Shown here piece after piece: positions 17,288 through 25,135 of a stretch of 64,000 nucleotides of DNA. The stretch comes from Mageeibacillus sp. UBA1212 (GTDB lineage: Bacteria > Bacillota > Clostridia > UBA1212). Position 1 is the stretch's first letter, and every line of letters begins with the position of its first letter. Made by a program: the position numbers and the translations under genes. The notes under the pieces were generated by a model. That model made no database searches. It saw only the letters and a list, made by a program, of their open reading frames with translations, and was not told where the DNA came from. Location: NCBI GenBank assembly GCA_002309655.1, contig DBXM01000016.1, forward strand, positions 63,831-127,830. Reading direction: 5' to 3'.

Positions 17288-17764
17288 TCAGCTGTCCGCA
17301 AGATTCTTAAACGTAAACTCCGGCTTCCCGCCCGCAAACACAATGACCAGATAGTCGCCGCGCGTAATAGTTCCCGGATTCAAAGCCGTAACGCCGAAAT
17401 AAGTACCGCGCTCCTGGCAGTGGGTATGGCCGAAAAGCGCGTAGCCGCAGCCCTGCGCGTAAGCTTCTATGCAGATGTCCCTTATCCCGTTCCTGACGCC
17501 GTGGCGGTGGCCGTGAGCCAGAAAAAACTTCGCGTTTCCCGCCGCGGCAATCTGTTCGGAGACGTATTCACCGGACCAGCCGTAGTCGCAATTTCCCAGC
17601 ACAGCCCTTGTCTCGCATGCGCCGTCGAATATGTAATCGCGCGCATGAATGAAGTCCCCGATGCCGTCGCCCAGGAACCACACAGCGTCAGGTTTTTCCT
17701 TTAAATAGGCTTTTTCGAGGAACAACTCAGAGCCGTGAATGTCGGAGACAACAAGAATCTTCAT
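17288..17764 (-). CDS. YfcE/YsnB-type phosphodiesterase
   Basis: A 158-residue small metallophosphoesterase with all expected motifs: SDIHGS (Asp8, His10), GDGIGD (where many relatives have GD), GNCDYG, LAHGHRHGV and FGHTH. These proteins hydrolyse phosphodiesters with Mn or similar metal ions; physiological substrates are mostly unknown. The start codon overlaps the stop of the rhamnulokinase gene by 4 bases (ATGA), so the two are translationally coupled. Confidence 0.88.
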   Translation of the reverse strand: MKILVVSDIHGSELFLEKAYLKEKPDAVWFLGDGIGDFIHARDYIFDGACETRAVLGNCDYGWSGEYVSEQIAAAGNAKFFLAHGHRHGVRNGIRDICIEAYAQGCGYALFGHTHCQERGTYFGVTALNPGTITRGDYLVIVFAGGKPEFTFKNLADS

Positions 17765-19239
17765 GCCCTGCCGTCAGCCTGGATCTTAAGAAGCTTTCCG
17801 TAAGCCTCTTCCCACCTGCCGGTATCCTCGGGCGTGTAGATCTCGATCGGGAACGAATTCCTGACGACCTCTCTCGCCTGGTCGATTCCGCTGACCTCGC
17901 CGAGAGCGATAAGCTGGCAGCAGAGGTTGCCGATAGCGGTCGCCTCAACGGGTCCCGCGTAGACGGTGCGGCCGATGGCGTTCGCGGTGAAGCGGCTGAG
18001 GATCGTGTTCTTGGTGCCGCCGCCCACGATGTTGAGCGCGGGAACCGGCTTGCCGATGATCTCCTCGAGACCTTCGATGCACTGCCTGTACTTGAGCGCG
18101 AGGCTCTCTTCGACGACGCGGATGATCTCGCCCTTCGTCTCGGGAACGCGCTGGCCGGTACGGCGGCAGTAGTCGCGAATCTTCTCAGGCATGTTGAACG
18201 GATCGAAGAAGTCCGGATGGTCGACGTCGATGACCGCAATAAACGGTTCCGCTGCCTCCACGCCCGCGTTCATTTCCGCGTAGGAGATCTTCTCGCCCTT
18301 CTTCTCCCAGTCTCTCATGCACTCGTTGTTGATCCAGAGACCCATAATGTTCTTGAGCAGCCTGACGTTGTTGCCGTAGCCGCCTTCGTTCGTGTAGTTG
18401 AGCTTGCGGACCGTCTCGTTGATCAGCGGCTTGTCGAGCTCGATGCCGAGCAGCGACCACGTGCCGGAGCTGAGGAACGCCGCGCCCTTTTCGACGTAAG
18501 GAACGGACATAACCGCGGAGCCCGTGTCGTGTTCAGCGACCGCGATGACCGGGATCTCGCCGACGCCGAGCTCTTCCTGAATCTCCTTGGTGAGGCCGCC
18601 TATCTTGGTGCCGGCGGGAATTACCTCAGGCAGGAAGTCGGAACGGATACCGAGCTTCTTCAGCATGCCGCGCGCCCAGTCTCCCTTGCGCGGGTCGTAC
18701 ATCTGTGAAGTCGACGTGATCGTGTACTCGCAGAACTTTTTGCCGGTCAGGAAGTAGTTGAAAAGGTCGGGAATGAACAGGAACGTATCCGCCATTTCGA
18801 GGACCGGGTCGTTTTCGCACTTCATCGCGAGCAGCTGGTAGAGCGAGTTGAACTTCTGGAACGCGATTCCCGTCGTTTTGTAGATCTCCTTTGCGGGAAC
18901 GATCTCGCAGGCGCGCTCGATCATTCCGTCCGTTCTGGCGTCGCGGTAGTGGACCGGGTTGCCGAGAAGCTTTCCGTTCTTGGAGAGCAGGCCGAAGTCG
19001 ACGCCCCAGGTGTCGATGCCGATCGACGCGATGTCCCTGTCGCCGCCGTTGACGGTGTTGACGATTCCCCTCTTCATCTCGTGGAAAAGTCTGGGGAAAT
19101 CCCACGTGAACGTGCCGTTCATCATAACCGGATCGCTGCCGAAGCGGTGCGTCTCGCGGAGAACAAGCTTGTTGCCGTCGAATTCGCCGAGGATGGATCT
19201 GCCGCTGCTGGCGCCGTAGTCAAATGCCAAAATCTTCAT
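17761..19239 (-). CDS. rhaB: Rhamnulokinase (FGGY family carbohydrate kinase)
   Basis: A 492-residue FGGY kinase. The N-terminus KILAFDYGASSGRSILGEFD matches the RhaB form of the phosphate-binding loop; IDTWGVDFGLL and DARTDGM follow, and the second domain has LSSGTWSLLGIEL and NIVGGGTKNTILSRFTANAIGR, typical of rhamnulokinase. It phosphorylates L-rhamnulose to L-rhamnulose-1-phosphate. No rhamnose isomerase or aldolase gene lies in the window, so fuculose or another ketose is possible. Promoter at 19335-19363. Confidence 0.82.
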   Translation of the reverse strand: MKILAFDYGASSGRSILGEFDGNKLVLRETHRFGSDPVMMNGTFTWDFPRLFHEMKRGIVNTVNGGDRDIASIGIDTWGVDFGLLSKNGKLLGNPVHYRDARTDGMIERACEIVPAKEIYKTTGIAFQKFNSLYQLLAMKCENDPVLEMADTFLFIPDLFNYFLTGKKFCEYTITSTSQMYDPRKGDWARGMLKKLGIRSDFLPEVIPAGTKIGGLTKEIQEELGVGEIPVIAVAEHDTGSAVMSVPYVEKGAAFLSSGTWSLLGIELDKPLINETVRKLNYTNEGGYGNNVRLLKNIMGLWINNECMRDWEKKGEKISYAEMNAGVEAAEPFIAVIDVDHPDFFDPFNMPEKIRDYCRRTGQRVPETKGEIIRVVEESLALKYRQCIEGLEEIIGKPVPALNIVGGGTKNTILSRFTANAIGRTVYAGPVEATAIGNLCCQLIALGEVSGIDQAREVVRNSFPIEIYTPEDTGRWEEAYGKLLKIQADGRA

Positions 19240-19334
19240 TTATTCTTCTTCCTTTCCTTTGTCCGGCAGCTCCTGTTCACGCCGCCTCAAAAACGGTGGC
19301 CGGCACTGCCCTTCAATTATAACTTCTTGTGTCT

Positions 19335-19363
19335 ATTCTAAAAAATCAACGCTTTCAAGTCAA
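19335..19363 (-). promoter_or_regulatory. Sigma-A promoter of the rhamnulokinase unit
   Basis: TTGACT and TAGAAT with 17-base spacing, about 96-124 bases upstream of ATG 19239. A second TATAAT-like element lies closer to the gene (near 19317-19322) but without a -35 partner. Confidence 0.55.
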
Positions 19364-19397
19364 GAATTTCCGCTCTTGTTTTTGCATTCGGAAACGC

Positions 19398-21074
19398 TCA
19401 GCGCGTAGCCTCTTCGTCGTTCTTTCTGATGACGTTGCGCTTAATCTTTCCGCTGACCGTTTTGGGAAGTTCATCCACGAATTCAACTATTCGCGGGTAT
19501 TTGTAGGGAGCGGTGACCTTCTTCACGTGGTCCTGGATCTCCTTTTTAAGAGCGTCAGACGGCTCGTAACCCTTTGCGAGAACGATCGTCGCCTTTACGA
19601 CCTGCCCTCTCACCGGGTCGGGCGCCGCCGTTACCGCGCACTCGACCACCGAAGGATGCGTCATAATTGCGGATTCGACCTCAAAAGGCCCGATTCTGTA
19701 GCCGGAACACTTGATAACGTCGTCGTTCCTGCCCACGAACCAGATGTAGCCGTCGCTGTCGTACCAGGCGTTGTCGCCGGTGTGATAGTTGCCGCCTCGC
19801 CACAGCCTCTCGTTGGCCTCTTCGTCTTCGTAATATCCGATGGTAAGTCCGGTGGGCCTGTGCTCCTTCGCGCCGACCACGACGATCTCGCCCTCTTCGC
19901 CGATGTCGCACTCGGTGCCGTCCTCGCGCATTATCTTAATGTTGAACGACGCCGCCGGCTTTCCTGTGGAGCCCGGCCTCGGGTCGGACCAGCCGTAGTT
20001 GGCCATAATAACGACGCTCTCCGTCTGCCCGAATCCCTCGTAGATTCTGTGGCCGGTTATCTTCTGCCACGCCTCCATAACGGAAGGGTTCAGCGGCTCG
20101 CCCGCCATCGAAAAGTGCTTTACGGACGACAGGTCGAACTCCGACATGTCTTCTTTAATCATGAAGCGGTACATTGTCGCGGGCGCGCAGAAAGTCGTGA
20201 CGCCGAAGTCGTGAATGACCTTCATCAGGTTCGGCGCGCGGAACTTGTCCATGTCGTAGCCCATGACGGCGGTGCCGGCGATCCACTGGCCGTAGATTTT
20301 GCCCCAGCTGAACTTCGCCCAGCCCGAGTCCGCAACGGTCAGGTGAAGGCCGTTTTCGATGACCTGCTGCCAGTATTTGGCGGTCAGAATGTGGCCCAGC
20401 GGGTAGCTCTGCACGTGCTGGACGAGCTTCGGCATTCCCGTCGTTCCCGAAGTGAAGTACATCAGCATCGGGTCGTCCGCCATCACCGCGTCTTCACCGG
20501 TAGGCCTCTCAAACACGTCGCTCTCACTTTCGTAAAGCGCTTTAAAGTCCAGCCAGCCGTCGCGTTTTTCCCCTAATTTTGCGTAAAATCTGAGTGACGG
20601 GCACTCCTCGCGCGACAGGTCGATCTGCTCGATAACGTACGGGTCGTCGGCGCAGATGCACATGTCGATTCCGATCTTGTTGACCCTGTAGACGATGTCC
20701 TTCTTGGTGAGCTGGAACGTCGCCGGAATCGCGATAACGCCCATCTTGTGAAGCGCGGTCACCGTGAACCAGTACTCGTACCTTCGGCGCATAATAAGCA
20801 GCACGCTGTCGCCTTTTTTGAGGCCGAGGCGCTTGATTGCGTTCGCGATCTTGTTGCTCTGCTTTTTGACGTCCGTGAACGTGAACGTGTGCGACTCGCC
20901 GCTGTCGTTGCACCACACAAGCGCGCGTTTTTCCGGCTCGACTTCAGCCCAGCCGTCGACGATGTCGAATCCGAAGTTGAAATCCTCCGGATACGAGAGC
21001 TTATAATTCGCGATGAAGTCCTCGTACGAGTCGAAGTCCACCTTCGCGAGATATTTTTTCAGCATGTAATCCAT
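19398..21074 (-). CDS. AMP-binding acyl-CoA synthetase
   Basis: A 558-residue adenylate-forming enzyme that activates a carboxylic acid with ATP and CoA. Core motifs are YFTSGTTGMPK (A3, about residue 209), YEGFGQTE (A5), YHTGDNAW, GRNDDVIKCSGYRIGPFEVES (A8) and the catalytic Lys in LPKTVSGKIKR. The overall pattern is that of medium-chain/acetyl-CoA-synthetase-like enzymes of Clostridia rather than long-chain FadD. It lies directly downstream of the XRE-cupin regulator, a recurrent pairing in Clostridia, so the regulator likely responds to its substrate or product. Confidence 0.9.
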   Translation of the reverse strand: MDYMLKKYLAKVDFDSYEDFIANYKLSYPEDFNFGFDIVDGWAEVEPEKRALVWCNDSGESHTFTFTDVKKQSNKIANAIKRLGLKKGDSVLLIMRRRYEYWFTVTALHKMGVIAIPATFQLTKKDIVYRVNKIGIDMCICADDPYVIEQIDLSREECPSLRFYAKLGEKRDGWLDFKALYESESDVFERPTGEDAVMADDPMLMYFTSGTTGMPKLVQHVQSYPLGHILTAKYWQQVIENGLHLTVADSGWAKFSWGKIYGQWIAGTAVMGYDMDKFRAPNLMKVIHDFGVTTFCAPATMYRFMIKEDMSEFDLSSVKHFSMAGEPLNPSVMEAWQKITGHRIYEGFGQTESVVIMANYGWSDPRPGSTGKPAASFNIKIMREDGTECDIGEEGEIVVVGAKEHRPTGLTIGYYEDEEANERLWRGGNYHTGDNAWYDSDGYIWFVGRNDDVIKCSGYRIGPFEVESAIMTHPSVVECAVTAAPDPVRGQVVKATIVLAKGYEPSDALKKEIQDHVKKVTAPYKYPRIVEFVDELPKTVSGKIKRNVIRKNDEEATR

Positions 21075-21126
21075 AAAAATCTCCTGTTTAGAGACGTTAT
21101 TTCAATAATTCAAGAATTGCGGTGCG

Positions 21127-21699
21127 TCACAGCAGAATAACGGTCAGGAACTTCGCGCCCTTCCCGCCAACCGCCGACTGCGCGTGCGGAACGGTCGGGT
21201 CGAAATAGAAGCAGTCGCCCTCCTCGAGAATGAACTCCCGCTTCCCGAACGTCACCTTCACCGTGCCCTCGAGAACGTAGTTGAACTCCTGTCCGCCGTG
21301 AGACACGCTCGCGGGCGGGTTAATCTCGGTCTCAGGCCCCACCGTAACCACCATCGGCTCAATCTTCCTGCCGATGAATTTGTACGCGATGCTCTCGAAA
21401 TCGTAGCCCTTGTACCTGTCGACCGCGATGCCGCGCCCTTTTCTGACAAGAGAGCAGTTCGTGAGCTTCGGGGAAATGCCCGTGAGGATCTCGGTGAGAT
21501 CGACGCCGAACTTCGCAGCCAGCGCGTAAAGGGTGCTGACCGGGAAGTCGACCTTCGCGTTCTCGTAGTCGAGATATTCCTGCTCGGTAATGCCGAGAAA
21601 TTCGGCCATGTCCGCCGTGCTGAAACCGCAGATGTCCCGAAGGTCCGCGATTCTCGCCGCAATTTCGTTAATACCGGTATTTTCGTCCATCATCTTCAA
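21127..21699 (-). CDS. XRE-family regulator with C-terminal cupin domain
   Basis: A 190-residue regulator. The N-terminal helix-turn-helix (residues about 11-68: IADLRDICGFSTADMAEFLGITEQEYLDY) is followed by a cupin barrel (about 110-190) with SHGGQEFNYVLEGTVKVTFG and EEGDCFYFDPTVPHAQSA, where His/Glu residues can bind a metal and a small ligand. It sits between lysA and the acyl-CoA synthetase, reading in the same direction, and probably controls the synthetase. Ligand unknown. Confidence 0.9.
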   Translation of the reverse strand: MKMMDENTGINEIAARIADLRDICGFSTADMAEFLGITEQEYLDYENAKVDFPVSTLYALAAKFGVDLTEILTGISPKLTNCSLVRKGRGIAVDRYKGYDFESIAYKFIGRKIEPMVVTVGPETEINPPASVSHGGQEFNYVLEGTVKVTFGKREFILEEGDCFYFDPTVPHAQSAVGGKGAKFLTVILL

Positions 21700-21710
21700 A
21701 CCTCAAGCTT

Positions 21711-22979
21711 TTAAAAACTGTCTTTAACTTCAATCTCCGCGCCTTCAAAATCGAACGTCGCGAAGTAGTCCTTCGGAGTTTCGGCGCGCCTTATAAGCTT
21801 CCACGAGCCGTCCTTTTCGAGAAGGACCTCCGCCGACCGCAGCTTTCCGTTGTAGTTGTAGCCCATCGAAAAACCGTGGGCGCCGGCGTCGTGAATCGCC
21901 ACAAGGTCTCCCGGTTCGAGCTTAGGCAGGAGTCTGTTCACCGCGAACTTGTCGTTGTTCTCGCAGAGGCCGCCGGTAACGTCGTAAAGAGTGTCGGGCG
22001 TTTCGTTTTCCTTCCCGAAGACCGTGATGTGATGGTAGCTTCCGTACATCGCCGGCCGCATCAGGTTCGCGGCGCAGGCGTCGAGCCCCGCGTATTCACG
22101 GTAAATGTGTTTCATGTGTATCACGCGCGCAACGAGAATGCCGTAGGGGCCGGTCATGTACCTGCCCAGCTCAGCCTTGATCGAAGGCATCGGCAACCCG
22201 CTCTTTTCCGCCTCTTTTTCGAAGGCCTCTTTTACGTGTTTGCCGACCGCGCGAATGTCCACCGGCTTCTCCTCAGGCCTGTACGGAATTCCGATTCCGC
22301 CCGAAAGATTGACAAACGAAATCCTGACGCCGAACCGTTCGCGAACCTCCGCCGCGAGCTCGAAAAGGATTTCCGCCAGCTTCGGCCAGTAGTCCCCGTT
22401 CTGCATGTTGCTCGCCAGAAAAGCGTGGAGTCCGAACTCCTTTACGCCCTTCTCCTTGAGAATTCCGACCGCCTCGAAGATCTGTTCGCGGGTCATTCCA
22501 TATTTGGCCTCTTCGGGACTTCCCATTATCTCGCCGGAGATCTCAAAATGGCCGCCGGGGTTGTAGCGGAGGCAGATCTTTCCGGGAATTCCGCCGTGTT
22601 TTTCGAGAAAATCAATGTGCGTGATGTCGTCGAGGTTGATCAGCGCCCCGAGCGACCTTGCCGCCTCGAAGTCCTCAGCCGGCGTGACGTTCGACGAAAA
22701 CATAATGCTCTCGCCTTCAAAACCCACCGACGCCGCCAGCAGCAGCTCCGTGTAGCTCGAACAGTCCGCGCCGCCGCCCGCTTCCCTGATCAGTTTGAGA
22801 ATGTACGGGTTCGGGCAGGCCTTCACCGCGTAGTACTCCTTGAAATCGCACCACGAGAACGCTTTTTGAAGCCCGCGAAGCGCCTTCCTGATGCCCTCCG
22901 CGTCGTAAACGTAATACGGAGTACCGACCGCCGCCGCGATTTCCTCGGCTTTAATCCTGTCAATAAAAGGTGTTTTCAT
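21711..22979 (-). CDS. lysA: Diaminopimelate decarboxylase family protein
   Basis: A 422-residue PLP enzyme of the alanine-racemase/ODC fold. The PLP lysine is Lys53 in YYAVKACPN; the glycine-rich loop is NLSGGIGIPYRP, and the second active-site element reads GGLCENNDKF in place of the more common CESxD. LysA converts meso-diaminopimelate to lysine, the last step of lysine synthesis. ATG overlaps the engB stop by 4 bases (ATGA). The altered CENND motif and lack of other lysine genes nearby leave open a related decarboxylase activity on another diamino or amino acid. Confidence 0.85.
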   Translation of the reverse strand: MKTPFIDRIKAEEIAAAVGTPYYVYDAEGIRKALRGLQKAFSWCDFKEYYAVKACPNPYILKLIREAGGGADCSSYTELLLAASVGFEGESIMFSSNVTPAEDFEAARSLGALINLDDITHIDFLEKHGGIPGKICLRYNPGGHFEISGEIMGSPEEAKYGMTREQIFEAVGILKEKGVKEFGLHAFLASNMQNGDYWPKLAEILFELAAEVRERFGVRISFVNLSGGIGIPYRPEEKPVDIRAVGKHVKEAFEKEAEKSGLPMPSIKAELGRYMTGPYGILVARVIHMKHIYREYAGLDACAANLMRPAMYGSYHHITVFGKENETPDTLYDVTGGLCENNDKFAVNRLLPKLEPGDLVAIHDAGAHGFSMGYNYNGKLRSAEVLLEKDGSWKLIRRAETPKDYFATFDFEGAEIEVKDSF

Positions 22980-23623
22980 AATGCCTCCGGTTCTCCGTCC
23001 GTTCCCGGTTCCGCGTCAGCCTCCGGAATCTCGTCTTCTTCCACAATGAACGAGTCGATCTCCTCCCACAACCCGGGAATGCCCTTTTTGGTCTCTGCCG
23101 AAACCTGGAACACCTTCTTTTCTGCGGGAAGTCCGAGCTCCTTCTTAATGACCGCCGCGTTTTTGGCGCACTCGGAGCGGGAAAGCTTGTCGCACTTTGT
23201 CGCAACCACGATGTAGTCGAGGCCGGCGGCAACGGTCCAGTTGTAGAGCATTTTGTCCGCCTCGCTCGGTTCGCGCCGGACGTCGATCAGAAGGAGCATG
23301 AGGTAGAGCTGCGGACGGACGTTCAGGTACTCGGTGATAACCTTCCCCCACACATCCATCTCGCTCTTGGAGACCTTCGCGTAGCCGTAGCCCGGAAGGT
23401 CCACGAAGTGGATTTCGTTGTTTACGTCGTAAAAATTGATGAGCCGCGTCATTCCCTGTCTCGAACCGGACCTGGCAAGATTTTTTCTGCCGAGCAACGC
23501 GTTGATGAGGGACGATTTGCCCACGTTCGACCTGCCCGCGAACGCGATCTCCAGAAAGTCGGACTCGGGAAGCTTGCCGGCGGATATGCAGGAAGTTACA
23601 AACTCCGATTTTTTAACTATCAT
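22976..23623 (-). CDS. engB: Ribosome biogenesis GTP-binding protein EngB (YsxC/YihA)
   Basis: Small Era-like GTPase needed for 50S subunit assembly. G motifs: G1 GRSNVGKSS, G2 Thr in RQGMTRLINF, G3 DLPGYGYAK, G4 ATKCDKL and G5-like VSAETKKG. The start at 23623 (MIVKKSEFV, GGAGGAG upstream) is preferred over an upstream codon at 23647. The C-terminal acidic tail of about 20 residues exceeds the family core. Confidence 0.95.
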   Translation of the reverse strand: MIVKKSEFVTSCISAGKLPESDFLEIAFAGRSNVGKSSLINALLGRKNLARSGSRQGMTRLINFYDVNNEIHFVDLPGYGYAKVSKSEMDVWGKVITEYLNVRPQLYLMLLLIDVRREPSEADKMLYNWTVAAGLDYIVVATKCDKLSRSECAKNAAVIKKELGLPAEKKVFQVSAETKKGIPGLWEEIDSFIVEEDEIPEADAEPGTDGEPEAL

Positions 23624-23678
23624 CCGTGAGCTCCTCCGTTCGCGCAAAGTTCAAATAACAGGGAATGAAATCCGCTTT

Positions 23679-23697
23679 AAAAAGCGCGCAGCGCGCG
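23679..23697 (-). terminator. GC-hairpin with T tract between cinA and engB
   Basis: Minus strand GCGCG-CTG-CGCGC followed by five T residues. It lies between the cinA stop and the engB start and most simply ends the cinA transcript. A possible promoter (TTGAAA-17-TACCAT, 23731-23759) lies upstream of it; if that is real, the hairpin would fall in the engB leader. Confidence 0.55.
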
Positions 23698-23794
23698 AGC
23701 CTTTTAACGGCCCGGATTTATAAATCTGTAATGGTAACACAGCCGGCGCGGGTTTTCAACCGGTTTGGCGGTGTTTAAAAGCGTTGTTAAAGCC

Positions 23795-25090
23795 TTATTT
23801 CGCCGGCTTCTTTTCGGGCGATTTCCTGAGCACAAGCCTTCTCGCCATGTCGAGGGCCGTGACCGCGGCGCGCATTCTGACGTTCTCGCGACCGCCTCCG
23901 AACCTGAACTCGCCCACTTCGATCTCGCCCCTGTACCAGGCCGCGATATAAACGAGCCCCTGCTCTTTGCCCTCCATGACGCCGGGTCCCGCGTTCCCGG
24001 TCACAGCGACCGAAACGTCGGTGCCGCACTTCAACGCGACGCCCTTTGCCATGTCTGCGGCCGTCTCCGCGCTCACCGCGCCAAACGCGCCGATGGTTTC
24101 AGACGCAACGCCCAGAAGCTCTATTTTTGCCAGGTTGCTGTAGGTCACGATGCCGGCTCTCAGAACCGACGACGCGCCGGGAACCGAAGTCACAAGCTCG
24201 GCGACGAGTCCGCCTGTGCACGACTCCGCACACGAGAAGGACAGTTCGCGCTCCTTCATTCTTCTCAGGAAATTCTGCTGAACGCTCTCGCCCCTTGTCG
24301 AAACCAGGTCCTCGCCGAACCGCTTCTTCATCAGCGAGTCGAAATTTCTGAGCGTCTTCTTGACCTCGTCCTCTTTCTCGCCGCTGCAGGAAACTCTTAC
24401 CGTCACGTAGCCCTTCCCGACGTACGTAGCCACGTTCGGATTGGTCGAACCTTCGATCTTGTCGAGCAGCCTTCTCTCAACCTCCGACTCGGGAACGCCG
24501 CAAATCGTGTAGTAGCGGGACTTGAAAACGGACTTCGACATCGCCTTGATCATCGGCAAAAGTTCGTTGTCGAACATCGTCTGCAGCTCTCTGGGCGGGC
24601 CGGGAAGCATCGCGATCATCTTGTCAGCCTTTGCGGGCGCCATGACCTTCGGCGCGTAGTTTTTGAAAAGCATCACGCAGCCGGGAGCCGTTCCGCAGCT
24701 GTTCCCGAGAATGATCGAGTGCTCGGGAAAATCGGCCTGGCTGAGGTTGCCCGGAGCCATTTCTTTCCCTATTTTACGGAAATATTTCTCGATTTTCGCA
24801 ACGGTGTCAGCGTCGCGTTTCATGCCGACTTCGAACAGATCCGCCACCGCTTTTTTGGTGAGATCGTCCTGCGTCGGCCCGAGGCCGCCGGTCAGTATGA
24901 TAATGTCAGCCCGCTCGTAAGCGTGAACGACAGCCTCCCTGACTCTTCCCGCGTCGTCGTCTATGACCGTATGGCTGTAGACGTAGATTCCCGCTTCGGG
25001 AAGCTTCGAGGAAATGTACTGGGCGTCGGTGTTCGCCACCTGCCCCATTAATAGTTCGGTTCCGACCGAAATGATTTCTGCCCTTTTCAT
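23795..25090 (-). CDS. cinA: CinA-family nicotinamide-nucleotide amidase / competence-damage protein
   Basis: A 431-residue two-domain protein. The N-terminal MoCF-like domain opens with AEIISVGTELLMGQVANTDAQYIS and contains ILTGGLGPTQDDLTK (ADP-ribose pyrophosphatase type); the C-terminal CinA domain has SFSCAESCTGGLVAELVTSVPGASSV and VAVTGNAGPG (NMN deamidase). It participates in pyridine nucleotide recycling. Full length for the family. Confidence 0.94.
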   Translation of the reverse strand: MKRAEIISVGTELLMGQVANTDAQYISSKLPEAGIYVYSHTVIDDDAGRVREAVVHAYERADIIILTGGLGPTQDDLTKKAVADLFEVGMKRDADTVAKIEKYFRKIGKEMAPGNLSQADFPEHSIILGNSCGTAPGCVMLFKNYAPKVMAPAKADKMIAMLPGPPRELQTMFDNELLPMIKAMSKSVFKSRYYTICGVPESEVERRLLDKIEGSTNPNVATYVGKGYVTVRVSCSGEKEDEVKKTLRNFDSLMKKRFGEDLVSTRGESVQQNFLRRMKERELSFSCAESCTGGLVAELVTSVPGASSVLRAGIVTYSNLAKIELLGVASETIGAFGAVSAETAADMAKGVALKCGTDVSVAVTGNAGPGVMEGKEQGLVYIAAWYRGEIEVGEFRFGGGRENVRMRAAVTALDMARRLVLRKSPEKKPAK

Positions 25091-25135
25091 ATTCTCCCTT
25101 TTAACCCTTTGTTTTAATTCGACGCATGCAGAGCG

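Noticed and set aside
19329..20576. Plus-strand open frame (415 residues)
   Set aside because: Shadow of the acyl-CoA synthetase gene on the other strand; Arg/Val/His-rich translation.
21876..23216. Plus-strand open frame (446 residues)
   Set aside because: Shadow of lysA and engB, both clearly real on the minus strand.
23731..23759. engB promoter TTGAAA-17-TACCAT
   Set aside because: The match is weak at -10 and a terminator-like hairpin follows it, so I mention it only with the terminator.
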